A DNA stretch of 64,000 nucleotides from Malania oleifera (Eukaryota; Streptophyta; Magnoliopsida; Santalales; Ximeniaceae), in NCBI RefSeq assembly GCF_029873635.1, contig NC_080419.1:66422823-66486822 (forward strand). The letters run 5' to 3'. The notes under the pieces are model-generated. The model ran no database searches. It was not told the DNA's origin and saw nothing but the letters and a program-made list of their open reading frames with translations. This document shows positions 11,664 through 23,398 of the stretch, piece by piece (position 1 is the first letter of the stretch; each line of letters begins with the position of its first letter). Both the position numbers and the translations under genes were made by a program.

Positions 11664-13448
11664 TGAAAAGCTAAGGTGTACTCCCAAGAGGGGGATGAAT
11701 TGGGTTTTTAAAACTTTCTTTTTAAATTCTTGTTTTACAAGTTCTTATAGTTAAGTATTATTCCCTTTTAAAATATGAGTTAATTTGTAATCACAACAAC
11801 CAACTTCACAAGTACAATTGATTTGTAACAACCAATACTCAAACCAATAAATGAAGTAAGCTTGATATTGCAATATGAAATACAAAAAAAAATCCAACCA
11901 AGTTTCCAAAGTTCAAATATTGGTATTAATTAAATATCTTGAATTTTAGTATGTAACCAACTAATATATTAATGAGCTTTGGTATTAGTTAATCAACGCA
12001 CTCCCTTGTGGTTTCCGCAATATATTGATCAATCAACATACTCCCTTATGGTTTCTGCAATTCCCAAAGGCGCATTAATATCCAGCAAATTAATCACACA
12101 ACCATATAGTTTATAAGTGCTAAAATTTAAAAAGAGTAGGGAAGAGAATGACACCAAGATTTTACGAGGTTCAGCTATACCCGCCTACATCCTCGCCTTA
12201 GGCAACAAACCTAAGGATTCAATTATACCACTCCTTTATAGGCGGAGCAAATCTTTACAACGCTCCTTCAATAGGATAGAGCCTTCCTCTCCAAGCGATA
12301 CCCCTCGCTCAGTACAACAATTCAACAACCTGAACCATAAAAAAACAACAAGAAACAAGAACAAATTCTTGTGAACAAAGACACTCTCGCAATAGAGTTT
12401 ATTAGTACAAGTTAGAGCACTAATATTCTTCAAATTTAAATATCAATAAAGAATGAATTTGAAGCTCAAGAAATTAATGATCACGTTCTTCTTTAGATTG
12501 AAAGAAGCTTAGTAAGAGCACAAGACCCAAGTTGTTGTATCAATAGGAATTCAGTATAACTTTAGCAAGAATGTGTGAGCAAAAGAGCTTTAAGAATTAG
12601 AGACTTTGAATGCTTGATTGTAAGTAATTGTTGTTATAAAAATCCTTTAGTTTTCCATGTATTTATAGAGTTCTAAAAGTAATTCCTTGTTGCCCAAATT
12701 TACTTGGAGTATTTCCCAAGTTTATATAAAGTTTGGAGCCCAAGAAAACATTTTTGAAGACTTTTCAATGTTGCTTTATTTCAAAAATTACGAACACCGG
12801 TCGCCTGACAAAAAGGTGTCAGTCTCCTATCACGTTAAAAATCAGCGTATTTCAAGAGTCAGTACTCTGTCAGTCGCTTGAGAAAGATTTGTGAGGTTCC
12901 TGTCACAGTTCTGTTTGCCTTTCTTAAATATAAGCTTTCTATTTCCTGACAGAATTCAGGCAGTTGCTGAGAGTGCAATTTCACTATTTTTAAGATTTTC
13001 TTTACGAAAACTCTTTTGGTTTTTAATTTTGGAAACTTTGATTTGAAATTTGAAAAATGTATTTCCCAAGGTTTTAAAAATGGATCACTAAGTCCATAAA
13101 CATTCCTAAAGAGCTTCAAAGCATCCGTATTGATTTTAAATTGAAGTACTTATACAAGATTTCCTTAAGACTTAAAACTTTCTAAGCGTGAAGTCTTTAT
13201 GAATATCTTTCGTTGAGTCCATCTTGACCTTGAGCTTCAATATTCTTTAAGCTTTCATAAGATTTGTCAAACTTTGATCTGTTGAGTTTTCTTTTGATCA
13301 CTTGTTTTGAATGTAGGCTATCAATGCACTATTGATCTTGAACTCTAATGTATGTTTCCTGAAATGTCATTTACTTTAACCAAAACATGTTAAATTCACT
13401 TGATTTTTTGTCATCAAAATAAGATTTGTAAGCGTTGTTAGGCGAACA
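11664..13448 (-). repeat. 5' LTR of Cop-B
   Basis: 1785 bp. Minus strand starts TGTTCGCCTAACAACG at 13448 and ends in TTTTCA at 11664, giving TG...CA. It has the U5 block with CCCAAGAGGGGG and TGAATTGGG near 11682-11705 and the GGTTCGGC/CTACATCCTCGCC block typical of this copia group at about 12165-12200. A minus-strand TATA box (TATAAATA) lies at 12660-12667. Palindromes near GTCGCCTGAC cluster at about 12795-12965, upstream of the TATA box. Confidence 0.8.
12795..12965 (-). promoter_or_regulatory. Palindrome-like array in the Cop-B U3
   Basis: Diverged short motifs such as GGTCGCCTGAC, GTGTCAGTCTCCTATCAC and GTCAGTCGCTTGAG recur at intervals of about 20-40 bp, 130-300 bp upstream of the TATA box. 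Weaker and less regular than in the Tekay or Cop-A arrays. Confidence 0.5.
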
Positions 13449-14748
13449 ATTCACAAAAAACCTTTTGCAACAAGAAGATGATTACAATAAAATGCTCCTT
13501 ATTAAGCTGAGACAAATCAAGCCTCACACTATTCTCTCAGGTAATGAATTAAACAAGATTGGAGAGCAAGAGAGAAATTGAGCACTTGTGACTATGAACT
13601 AAAATGCAAAGTTCTAAGGTTTGATGTTTAAGATATGTTTTTCACTAAAAACTTGTAAACCCTTAAAAACTTGTTTAAACAAATCTATGGACTTGTATTT
13701 ATAGCCAAAATACCAAGCTAGTAATTATCTAACCAATGAGAGTCAATCCCAAATGACTTGCTTGAGAACTAGCCGTTTTCTAGCCTTTGGTGTTCAAGTC
13801 TCGATATTAATTGTCAACGAATTGCAGAAAATCGTCGACAAGTGAACTTCTGTCGTTGATGAATTACCCCCTTTCATCGATGAGTCACCTAGGATGAAAA
13901 ACACATTTGGCTACAAGAAAAATTCGTCAAAAATTCAATATCATTCGTCGATGAGCCATGCCCATTCGTCGACGATTATACCTTATTCGTCAACAATTGC
14001 TCTGTTTTTCATACCAATAGGCCTTTAATGAATTAACCCATTCTTGGAAAAAAGTATATAAAAGATATTAAGTCTAATAAAGATTAATACTTGTCCAAAT
14101 GAAGTTTCTTTTTTAATGTAAGATATCTTGTTTATGAAAACACATTTGAAAGCTTATTTTGACATCTTATATGCTAGTATGTCCTTTTTAAAAATATACT
14201 TGACTTTCTTGAGTCTTTAGGACATAAAACATGTTTTGACAAAGCTGGGACTATGTAAAAGTGTGCAATACTAATATGTTGAAAACTTATCTCTTATGAA
14301 GACATATTTGAGTATAGGATTCTTTTGTCAACCTCTTTGATTTATCTTTGAAAACTATGAAAGTTGAATTTGTGACTTTAGTAAAATCCTATAAACTCAT
14401 GTGTCCTAGTATGCATGTGCATTTTGCCCAACTCTTACTTAGAAATCATGCATGAAACAAAACCACAATAGTTACAAAGAATACTACCTCAAACACTCCC
14501 CATTACATATAATTTTACATTAAGCTTCCTTGGATGTGCTTGAGTCTTTTCCGAGTGAGTGTCCGTCTAATCTTTCCTACTTGACGTATACTCAGTCCAA
14601 TCTTTGCCTTTGATCTAGTACCTTCATGTATATGTGACTTGTACCTATACTAAACATGATCTGCAAATATAGGATACACTAGGAACCACAAATAGGTTAA
14701 TATCATCAAAACCTATAAAACATGATTATGTAGCCACCAAGACTGACA
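13449..14748 (-). repeat. Cop-C: partial copia-type LTR
   Basis: It begins where Cop-B ends and runs to TGACA at 14748 (minus strand TGTCAGTCTTGG). It has a minus-strand TATA box (TATAAATA) at 13696-13703 and a palindrome cluster upstream of it. The U3 outer end carries TTTTGATGATATTAACC, similar to other copia LTR starts here. The U5 part expected to the left is missing. No coding sequence seen. Confidence 0.6.
13806..13996 (-). promoter_or_regulatory. Palindrome array in Cop-C (ATTCGTCGACGAAT type)
   Basis: Copies include AATTGTCAACGAATT, AATCGTCGACAAG, TTCATCGATGAGTC, ATTCGTCGATGAGC, ATTCGTCGACGATT and ATTCGTCAACAATT, spaced 20-45 bp, starting about 100 bp upstream of the TATA box. Confidence 0.65.
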
Positions 14749-15186
14749 ATATCAATTCAATGTTGATATTATTATAAACCAAATGATTTTTTAGAATATA
14801 AAGAAGAAGAGCTTAGAAACTTTTAAATATTATGCTTAAAAATAGAGTATGGTTGTTGCTTAAGTAAATCCACCATAGTTGGACACAAAAATGGTTAATA
14901 CTTCTATGAGTACATTGAAAGGGATACACTACAAAAAGTTGATCTCATAAATTTTATCCAACTTTGGAATAGTTATAGTTACTAGGAAAAGAATTGAAAG
15001 TTAATTGAAATTTAGAAAAAAAATTTATTACATTACTTTGAAGTCAGTTGAACAAGTTTCCAGGAAGATCTTTGTTATGAAATAGAAAAGTAGAGGAGAC
15101 GTGAATGTAGTTTCTAAATATAAGGCACAACATGTTAATGTTGATGGTCATTTTCTACCCAAATAAATAAAGATCGAGTTGAACAT
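14749..15186. other. Unassigned AT-rich stretch
   Basis: No coding sequence, LTR end or RNA gene recognised. It may be internal or flanking DNA of a decayed element. Confidence 0.4.
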
Positions 15187-17459
15187 ATGAAAAATTAGGT
15201 CAAAATACCAAAAAAAAAAGAAGAGAAAAATCACATAAGGCGGTCAATTGGCCCCTTTTTCACTATTATTATTTGGCTCTCCAAATAGGTGGTCAACTGG
15301 CTCATTCAGATGATTGACAAGCCCTAGAAAATTTGAATTTTTCTATTGTTTTATTGTGATTAACTAGGAAATTTGGGCATATCATGTGTCTTAGAGCTGC
15401 CATGTGTCAAACAATGACTTTAGCAGTTGGTGGTTGGTATTTAATGGTAGCTAGCTTTAAATTTGAATTTTTAAAAATTCAAATTTGAAGAGGCTTTTCA
15501 TTAAAGGTTTATAAAAGGGCCTCTTGGGGTAAAGATAAGGGCACGTCTATAAGGGAGCAAGGAGATAATTCTCTTAAGTGTTTTATGAGTTCAAATAGGG
15601 TGTTTGGTTAAAAGAAAGAAATAGAAACAACTACATCTCTCATATATTGTTTTGGGCTTTTGGGAAATGAATTTGAAAGAGAGGGTCCTCCACTTGATCT
15701 ATAGAGATATTTTCTTTAACAAGGTCAATATCTAACCCTCCTTTTCATTCATTTTTATACGTTTTATGAGTTTATGTATGTTGAGTCACATTGATGTTTT
15801 TTGAATGTCCATGATCATTGCTTCATGTTTTCTCCATTAATTCATATCAATATTGCATGTTAGAGATGTTAGGATATTTCTACTTTAATTTCATGGAAAA
15901 AACCATGTCTAAAAATGAAAAATAAAAAATACATCTTCTCTTAAATTTTGCTTGTAGGCAATCAACCAGTTCTTTTAGGTGGTTAACCGCCCTTTGTTAG
16001 ATTTGAAAAAGTTGTTGTTGGGCTACTTGGCGGTCGACAATCTATGTGTTTTTGGGTCTCCACACTTAGTAAAGTGCATTTGGTCGAGTATAAGTGTTGT
16101 TTTTCTAGAGGTTTTTGTGTGTTTTTCATAAAAATCAAGTTTCTCAATTTAGAAGTGAATTTATATGGGTTTCACAAAATTTTACAAGTTCTTGCAAAAT
16201 TTTCAATTACACTTGGAATCATACATCCATGATGTGGCTTTTGGATGCTCTCCAAATCTTTTAAAAACATATTTCAAGGCAGATTTGTGGTTCTCCCACC
16301 GAAAATCCACACTTTTTACAAGTTTAAACAAGGAAAATACCATTTTTCAAAGCAATCACTCATGAAGTGGCTTGAAGGTTGAAAAAAGAAATTCTATTAA
16401 ATGTTTAACTTGACTTTAGTCTCTATTCCATAGAGTTTTTATTGAAAGATCACTTTTCTATTAAAAAAAAACAAATGATTTTTCAATAAGATTTTAAGTG
16501 GCTTTCAAGTGTCTTCAAGTGTTTTTTAAAAGATCATCAAAATGGTTTCTAAAACTTGTTTTTTTTTTTTAAATATTTTGGTGAACTACAAGTGGCTTGA
16601 TTCCTTCAATGGAGGATATGTGTGCAATCTACCTTTGTAGATTCAGCCACAACAAAAAGACTTAAGCATTTTCTTTGTTTTTTTTTTTTCTTTTCTCTTT
16701 ATTTTATATGTTTTGTTTGAGGAATTTGAAAGGGCATTCAAAGTTGTAGAGTTCCCATAGGGAATATGTCTTTGTATGAATTCTAAGAAGACCTTTTCAA
16801 AAGGAGTCAAGGGCAAAGTTTGAATTTCAAAAAACAAACCAAATAGAAAACCAACAAGAAGCGGTCAACCGCTCTGTGCAGGTAGTCGACTGCTTGATCT
16901 TGCAAGTGCATTTTTGGCTGTTTTCACCCTTTTTCTCAAATTTTTGAAATTTTAAGTGAGAGATTCTTGATTTCTCTCAATATCTATCACAGTTCGAAAA
17001 TCCAAGATTTGAATTGACGTCCTTCCATTGATTCCTCCGAAATTGCATTCATTTTTCCCAAAGATTTCATTTCAATTGGAATTTGGTTATTCACCATGTA
17101 TGAGGATCCCCACTAAGAATCCATGGGTAAATGGTTAAAGCGAGACATACTCATATAGGGTAAGTGCTACAACCATTCTTGAAATCAATTTTATAGGGTG
17201 CTAGACCTTTTAAATCTTGAATAGGAAGATTTAAAAGTCTAGCATTTCTATTCACAATAGTACTCCCAAACAAATTCTTCTCTTAAAAAACTTTTCCTTT
17301 ATTTTACCTTTTCAAAAATAAAAATAAAGTGGTGAGTCCATTTATTAAAAAATGGTAAGTAATTGAACTAAGAGTTTGGTTCAATTTACTTATTTTGGTT
17401 TTCTTAAGCCATCAATTTTTGGTAACCAAAATGGGTCGTTCAAACCTAGTTTCAACAAT
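15187..17459 (+). repeat. LTR-like block, probably Tat/Ogre Ty3/gypsy type
   Basis: A TATA box (TATAAAAGG at 15511-15519) in plus sense is preceded by GGTCAATTGGCC- and GGTCAACTGG-type palindromes at 15239-15330. The right part (about 17290-17345) has a TTTTCAAAAATAAAAATAAAGTGGTGAG-like stretch resembling the U5 end of Tat/Ogre LTRs, and a weaker match recurs at about 45770-45949. The probable end is at GTTTCAACA near 17459. More palindromes lie at 15958-16045 and 16860-16900. Both boundaries are uncertain. Short open frames at 16044-16365 look accidental. Confidence 0.4.
15511..15519 (+). promoter_or_regulatory. TATA box
   Basis: TATAAAAGG followed by GCCTCTTGG. Position about 200 bp downstream of the palindromes at 15239-15330 repeats the arrangement of the other LTRs. 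Confidence 0.5.
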
Positions 17460-17975
17460 TATCAGTTGACAATCCAACATACCCAACTCATCAAATATTA
17501 CTCTAACACAAGAAAACCCTAAATTAACAATAAGAAGAGAACTCACCACTATTCCAATTCGCTTGGTTGACTTGTATCATCAATTGATAGTACATGAGAA
17601 GTTGTACTAGTACCTATGAAATCGAGGTGGAACATGAGGTTCTATGATCCAAAATTGAATTGTGAATATCATATGAATGTCCCTAGCCATTCTACCTAAA
17701 AATGTTTAGCCTTTAAACATCATCTACAAGACCTTATTGATGCCAATATTTAAAAGTTCTATCTAATAAAAAATATTTCTAATCCTAATGTTTTACAAAT
17801 GTGTTGCCAAATTATGGAAGTACATACAAAACTACTCTTGAAGTATGCAAAGTCTATGGCATCAACTAATCAACATCTTATATTACTATCAATTTCACAC
17901 CAGCTCTTATCTAATATAATCTACACTCCATATCCAATATTGAACCTTTAATTTTCTAGTCACCTACTCCGTTTT
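17460..17975. other. Unassigned stretch left of Tekay-2
   Basis: AT-rich, no long open frame. It may be internal sequence of the Tat-like element whose LTR lies to its left and whose protease lies at 31337-31737. Confidence 0.35.
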
Positions 17976-18061
17976 TATAGAGACCCAAAGAATTATAACA
18001 GTTAAATAATAAAAGAAGGAGAGAGAAAAAAAAGAATTTTCTAAAGGGATTTCAGCAGGGT

Positions 18062-18230
18062 CTCGTCGACGAGCAAGACTTGGGCTCGTTGATGGGGACG
18101 TGCGCCTCATCGACGAGAAGTTACCGAGAGAACTTTTTCCAGACTCTGAAACTCGTCGATGAGAAGAAGGTGTTCTTTGACGGGCTCCCTTTATTGACCC
18201 ATGGACGAGGTGTTGTGGCTCATCGACGAG
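18062..18230 (+). promoter_or_regulatory. Palindrome array in the Tekay-2 5' LTR (CTCGTCGACGAG type)
   Basis: Copies at 18062-18073 (perfect), 18085, 18106-18117, 18152-18163, about 18172 and 18219-18230, directly upstream of the TATA-like box at 18248. Confidence 0.75.
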
Positions 18231-18293
18231 TGGACGTGGGATAGAAATTTTATAAAGGGTTAAGACTTCACTTTTCCTACAAGAAATCTTCAA

Positions 18294-18298
<5 letters not shown>

Positions 18299-18370
<72 letters not shown>
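18299..18370 (+). repeat. (CT)n microsatellite, about 72 bp
   Basis: Uninterrupted CT repeat in the transcribed leader of the LTR, about 45 bp after the TATA-like box. The 3' LTR has only about 30 bp of it at 27391-27420. Confidence 0.95.
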
Positions 18371-18373
<3 letters not shown>

Positions 18374-19365
18374 GACTCTCTCACCTTCTCTCTTCATTTC
18401 CGGCTCCATCCTTTGCTAATTTGACGATATGAAGCTGCCACGTTACTCTTGGGAAGATTCTCTACAAATCTATTGAAGTGATTTGTCGGTTAGGTCAACT
18501 TGGGCACCATTCCAAAATTTGGGTAAGTTAGTTATTTTAACATTTATTAGGGTATTTGATATTTTTGGGTTGAGAAAAGGTATTAGATGAGTTTATACTG
18601 AAGTTTTGTTGGGGGAAAAGTACATTTCAAGGTGTTGAGCTAGGAACATCACGAGTGTAATTTTGGAATGATTTGTGGGCTTTTCCATAAGCCAAGTAAG
18701 GGGATAAACTAGGTCAGTATTTTACATGAAATTATTTACCATATTACAACCTTTATTTTTAGAAATTATGTATGTATTAGCACAGTGTTTGAGAATACTG
18801 AAGTTAAACAAGAAAATGGATTTAATGTTCTTTATCAGGAAATATGATTTCAAATCAGGTTTTATGCTTGAAATATTATTCATATTCGTGTGGCATGAGT
18901 ATAATTTTCATGAAATTATGTTATATAGGAATATTATGATTTTCCTAGAATAAGCATGTTTTTCTCAGTTTTCAGGAAAATTATTAAAAAGTACAGAAAC
19001 CATTATTGACCCTATTGGTCATGTCCCGATTTTGATAATGGCAAATACTCTGCTATTTAATGTCCGTCAAGTTTATGTGCAGGTTCATAATAACAAGAGA
19101 AATTGATGGCACGTGAAGAATTGAAGACTGAAGACCCTGAAGACTATTTTCATGTTGTAATTCATTTCACTATTATTTGGTTTGTAATATTTAAGTAGGA
19201 AAGGTCTGTAATAATCAATGCATGACATGCATGTAGGAACTATAAAGCTCGAGACCTTAGAGATGACCCTAGGTCCTTATACAACACTTGAGATTGTCCC
19301 CATAATCACATATATTATCTGAGGAATTAATTGAAGAGAAATTGGGCTAAATTACAAAAATTGAG

Positions 19366-19735
19366 AGAGGTCGGGCGACCGAATCCTAGGTGAACAAATC
19401 ACCTCGAGCACCCAAACTATTGAGAAGTCAACAATTTGACTAGCTCTAGGGTGACCGAACACAAAATGTCCCTATCTCCCTCGGGCACCCAAACCCTTTG
19501 AAAGGGACTTCTCAACTACTCGGGTTGTTGAACATCCATGTTCAAATTAGGCCCGGACGACTGAACTTCTGAGTTTGGGCTACCGACCCACTGACCGGGC
19601 ACCTAAAACTTCGAACGAATGCTACTAACTTTGGTTTGGACTATCGAGCTAATATTTGGGATGCCAAAATGTTTTCAAACGTTTTTTAAAATGAGTCTGT
19701 TCGGGTACCCGAACCTCAGGTCGGGCACTGGAACC
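19366..19735 (+). promoter_or_regulatory. Palindrome array in the solo LTR (TTCGGGTNCCCGAA type)
   Basis: Imperfect copies such as GGTCGGGCGACCGAA, GTTCGGGTACCCGAAC and TCGGGCACTGGAAC, ending about 125 bp upstream of the TATA box. Same motif type as in LTR Cop-A. Confidence 0.65.
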
Positions 19736-19861
19736 TCTCGAGTTAAAATATTTTTACTGATTTTTTAAAAAGAGTAAAATGGGTTAATTTCATTAAACTT
19801 GTTTTTAAACTTTTCGAATTATCCCCATTTAGTCCCCAATGGTCAAAAAATTCTCCTTGCC

Positions 19862-19869
19862 TATAAATA
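19862..19869 (+). promoter_or_regulatory. TATA box of the solo LTR
   Basis: TATAAATA in the sequence GCCTATAAATACCTG, downstream of the palindrome array. Confidence 0.6.
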
Positions 19870-21970
19870 CCTGTTCATTTGTCAAAATTAGTAAGGATGA
19901 GCAAATTGATAAGGGCAAAAATTCTCTCACAATCAAAAATCCCTTTTTAGCCTATACTACCCCCAAACACTCTAGAAATTCATTTTCCTTGATCTTTCAA
20001 GTGTTGGGAGTATATTTAGGGTGCTTGTGCTTAATCCTCATTTGCTCATACTCTCATTTGTTGTGCTTATTGTTTGATTTTATTATTGAGAGTAAAGTTT
20101 AAAATTCTTCCACCGATTTTATTTGATAAATCTTGTGTGGGATGACTTAGAAGGTTGTGGTTCTTGCATTGTCATTGCAAGAAACCTAAGCCTATATTTT
20201 GTGTGCAAAATCATTTTTCAAAGTTTGCATTCAAAGACTCCTTGTGCTTAGTACATTGAGAACATCTTGTTGAGTTTGTTTGAATCATCTTGGTAAGCAT
20301 ATTTGAAACCTTGATCTAATTTTTTGATATTCATATACTATGTTTCAAATTTTGCTTTGATATACACTCTTGATCTAGATTGATTATCTATACTTTTTTG
20401 AGTGTTTAGCACACATTAGAGCACCAAGCTTATAGTTTATACATATTGATGTGTGTTGATTATTACATATGCTGAATTGGTACATAATCTGCCTGTTTAG
20501 AAGTGCTTTGATTGTACGCAAAATTTTATATCATTTGTATTCCAGGCATGGGCCTAAAGAGGGAGACTAGCCCTGTTGAATAGTCCCAGACTGGCTTAGA
20601 CTAAGTTAGAAAATCTAGATGCGCCATCCTGGTAAGGTGTGTTGGTTGAGGTCAGCCCCATTAATTGACTTGGTTGTAATCGGTGCCACTCCACTTGTTC
20701 AGTGAGCAGTAGTGGAATCCTTGTGCTAGTGTTGTTTAACCTAGGCAAAAGTTTTAAATACCCAATTCACCCCCGTCTTGGGAATACAACAAGGCTAACA
20801 ACCATGTTTTACAAATATTACGTAAATCAGAACAAGAATTTCATGTTCAATGTGTTACGATACGCCGACGCAGATGTCATGATTTTCATGTTATGATATG
20901 CCGGCGTAGATGTCATGATTCATGCTAGCTTAATTGCCGTTATTATGTATGATATGCAAGATTTCATGAAATATTAACATGTCAGATATTATTATGATTA
21001 TGAAATAGTCATGTACAAGTATATGAAATGTACTATATGTTATCAGAACCCGGATAGTTTAGTTTAGATTTCACAAGCACGGTACCGTAGCTACAAGTTC
21101 AAGTTCAAGTTCAAGTATAAGTTCATGATAATGCTACTACACATCTTATGTAAAGTGTGGGAGATTGTAGTCAATGTGGCTTCATGGTAGAGCGGGCATT
21201 CCCCTGGCAGTCCGGACCAGGTGGGGCAGACCAATCGTACTTGCAAACTTATGTTTGATCTAGCATGGTTGGCCAACCATTACTAGGTCCCTCCTTCGGG
21301 TTGCACAACCCAGTCATGTGGGGGTAATACATGACATCAGCTAGCTATCCATCCTGGGTATTATTTATGTATTGTACAATTATATAAGATGATTTTCATG
21401 TATAGTAATTTAGTACATTATATCATATTATGAGGTATCATGTTTTATTTAAATATGATATAAACAGTTTTTACCAGATATGATTTATGTACTGATAATA
21501 TGTATAACATGAAAATACTCATGTTGCCACACACTGGTGTTAATTTATTTCCCTTATTGAGAGGTGTCTCAGCCCATCTTACAAAACATTCCGGTAGACA
21601 AGCAGACCGAGCTCCGCGTTAGTAGAGATAGTTTTTACTACCCCGGTGGGAGGGTGAGTTACGAAGCTAAGATCAAATGGTTTTTGGATTGTGATCTTAG
21701 TTTTATCTTTATCGTCTTATGGGATGTATATATATATATATATATATATATTTAACATATTAGTAGCACTTTGGTATTGTAACTGATGGAAGGTATGTGT
21801 GTAATTTATGTTTTTCGCTGCTTAGGCATTAGAGATATATGACACGTATATCCCTGGTACCCTTGGTTCTAGGTTGATCATGTTTTATCAGCTAAACAGG
21901 ATATCGGGATTATTATATTAAATGTGAAAAAATATTATTACTATTGTAAAATAGGAAGGTCGTTACATTT

Positions 21971-21982
21971 TGGTATTAGAGC
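21971..21982 (+). other. Primer binding site of Tekay-2
   Basis: TGGTATTAGAGC, one difference from the complement of the initiator tRNA-Met 3' end, 3 bp after the LTR. Confidence 0.88.
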
Positions 21983-22297
21983 TTAGGTTGCTATTATCTG
22001 TAGACTTTAGATTGCAGCGGAAACAATACCATAGTATAGGACAAGGGAATTTGGGGATTTGTTTTGTAGTCTAGATATAGAACTTCCATGATGGTTTAAT
22101 GTGCCTTTTCTAGGGTGACAATTTTAGGAAAGCCATAACAAACTATTGTCGGGTTGGGTGTCTAGGTTGCAGGATTGAACCTTGAATTAAGATCAAGGAG
22201 GATTAATTAATTCAGGATATGATATACTAGTTAGACAAAATGTGTTGGATATATTATGGTTATAGGGTTCTAAAGTTGAGTTTATTGTTTTACCAGG

Positions 22298-23398
22298 ATG
22301 GACCCTAGAGGTGGTAGCGTGCACGCAAGTGGTAGTGAGGGTGCTGGACCCTCGGGTGCAACTCGTGGCGACTTAGATGCAGTATTACGCAGTGTGGCTT
22401 AGTAAGTCATAGCTAAGATTGCACGGAGCTCCAGAGAGAAGGGAGGCCTGTCTGTAGGCCACAAGTACACAATAGAGAAATTTACCAAGATGAATCCTTT
22501 GACTTTCTCAAAAAGAACTGATCCTACAGTAGCTAAGAATTGGATACAGGAGATTGAAAAGGTGTTAGTAGTGCTACAGTGTACAAAGGTGCAGAGGGTT
22601 CTATTTGCCACATATAAACTGACAGGAGAGACCGAGAGATGGTGAACAACAATGAAACTCTTGGAGCAGCAGAGGTCAGTGCCTATAAAGATGACATGGG
22701 ACCGATTCAAAGAAATATTCTTTGACATATATTTTCCCACCAATATCAGAGAGGCCAAAGTGGAGGACCATAATTTGAATTAGGGACAACAATTAGTCCA
22801 ACAGTACATGGAGAGGTTCATAAAGTTGTCTTGCTTCGCTCCGTATATTGTTCTTGATGAAGTAAAGAAAGCAAGGCATTTTGAGAGAGGTTTGAGGCTA
22901 GAAATCCTTAAGCAGGTAGCATTTTTGAAAGTGTAGGATTTTTCTGAATTGGTAGACAAAGTAGAAGTGGTCGAGGCTAGTGAGTGGATGGATGCAGAAG
23001 AGCAGGGATAGAAGAAGAGATCCACGCCTTCAGGGTTCTATAAAATCTAGGCAGGATTAGTGGAGGAGAGGAAACTATGGCAAAGGACAGAGGCAGGAAG
23101 TTGTGGGTCGTGAGGTCCAGGCAGTGCAGACCTATCCTGTCTATTAGACATGTGGGAGTAGACACTAGGGAGAGTGTCGAGTGGGGAGGGGCATTTATTA
23201 TTGATGCAGTCGACCAGGACATTTAATACGAGATTGTCCTACACCTGCTGGTATCGCTCCTACTCCCAGACCTTACAGAGGAGGTTACCAAGAGCCCCAT
23301 CGAGGTCTGCAGAGGAATGTAGCCCCGACGAGGGTTTATGCTCTTATGCCAGGAGACACTGAGGCTGCCGCAGATGTAGTGACTGGCCCCTTTACTAT
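22298..23398 (+). pseudogene. Tekay-2 gag
   Basis: Starts at ATG 22298 (Met-Asp-Pro), 330 bp after the LTR, like Tekay-1. Capsid motifs are [30 protein letters not shown] and MTWDRFKEIFFDIYFP. The nucleocapsid region at about 23130-23240 no longer shows a readable zinc knuckle in one frame. In-frame stops fall at former Gln and Trp codons, for example Trp to TGA after GETERW and Gln to TAG at GQKKRS. The product would package element RNA into particles; this copy cannot. Confidence 0.85.

Larger units (their letters stand above)
10389..13448 (-). mobile_element. Cop-B: truncated Ty1/copia element (gag and 5' LTR only)
   Basis: Minus-strand remnant consisting of a complete 5' LTR (11664-13448), a PBS and gag, cut inside the C-terminal part of gag at 10388/10389 where LTR Cop-A begins. 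Protease, integrase, RT, RNase H and 3' LTR are missing. Gag is of the same type as in SIRE-1 and Cop-E. The right end abuts Cop-C, into which it seems to have inserted. Confidence 0.8.
19004..20800 (+). mobile_element. Solo LTR of the Cop-A family nested in the Tekay-2 5' LTR
   Basis: 1797 bp bounded by the 5-bp target duplication accat (18999-19003 and 20801-20805). The uninterrupted 3' LTR reads straight through this point near 29840. The first bases are TATTGACC and the last GCTAACA, so the ends are TA...CA. It contains a TATA box (TATAAATA, 19862-19869), a U5 block with CCCCCGTCTTGGGAATACAAC at the end, and the CCACTCC/GGCCTAAAGAGGG block of this family. No internal coding region remains, as expected after LTR-LTR recombination. 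Confidence 0.88.
17976..21967 (+). repeat. 5' LTR of Tekay-2 (with nested solo LTR)
   Basis: Starts TATAGAGACCC, where the family start is TGTAGAGACCC, and ends CGTTACA before the PBS. Matches the 3' LTR at 27048-30874. A TATA-like box TTTATAAAGGG lies at 18248-18258. Net length without the insertion at 19004-20800 is about 2.2 kb. It also holds a (TA)n run at 21726-21750. Confidence 0.92.

Noticed and set aside
16044..16365. Two overlapping frames of 62 and 66 codons
   Set aside because: Inside the Tat-like LTR block; no motif, Phe/Lys-rich from AT content.
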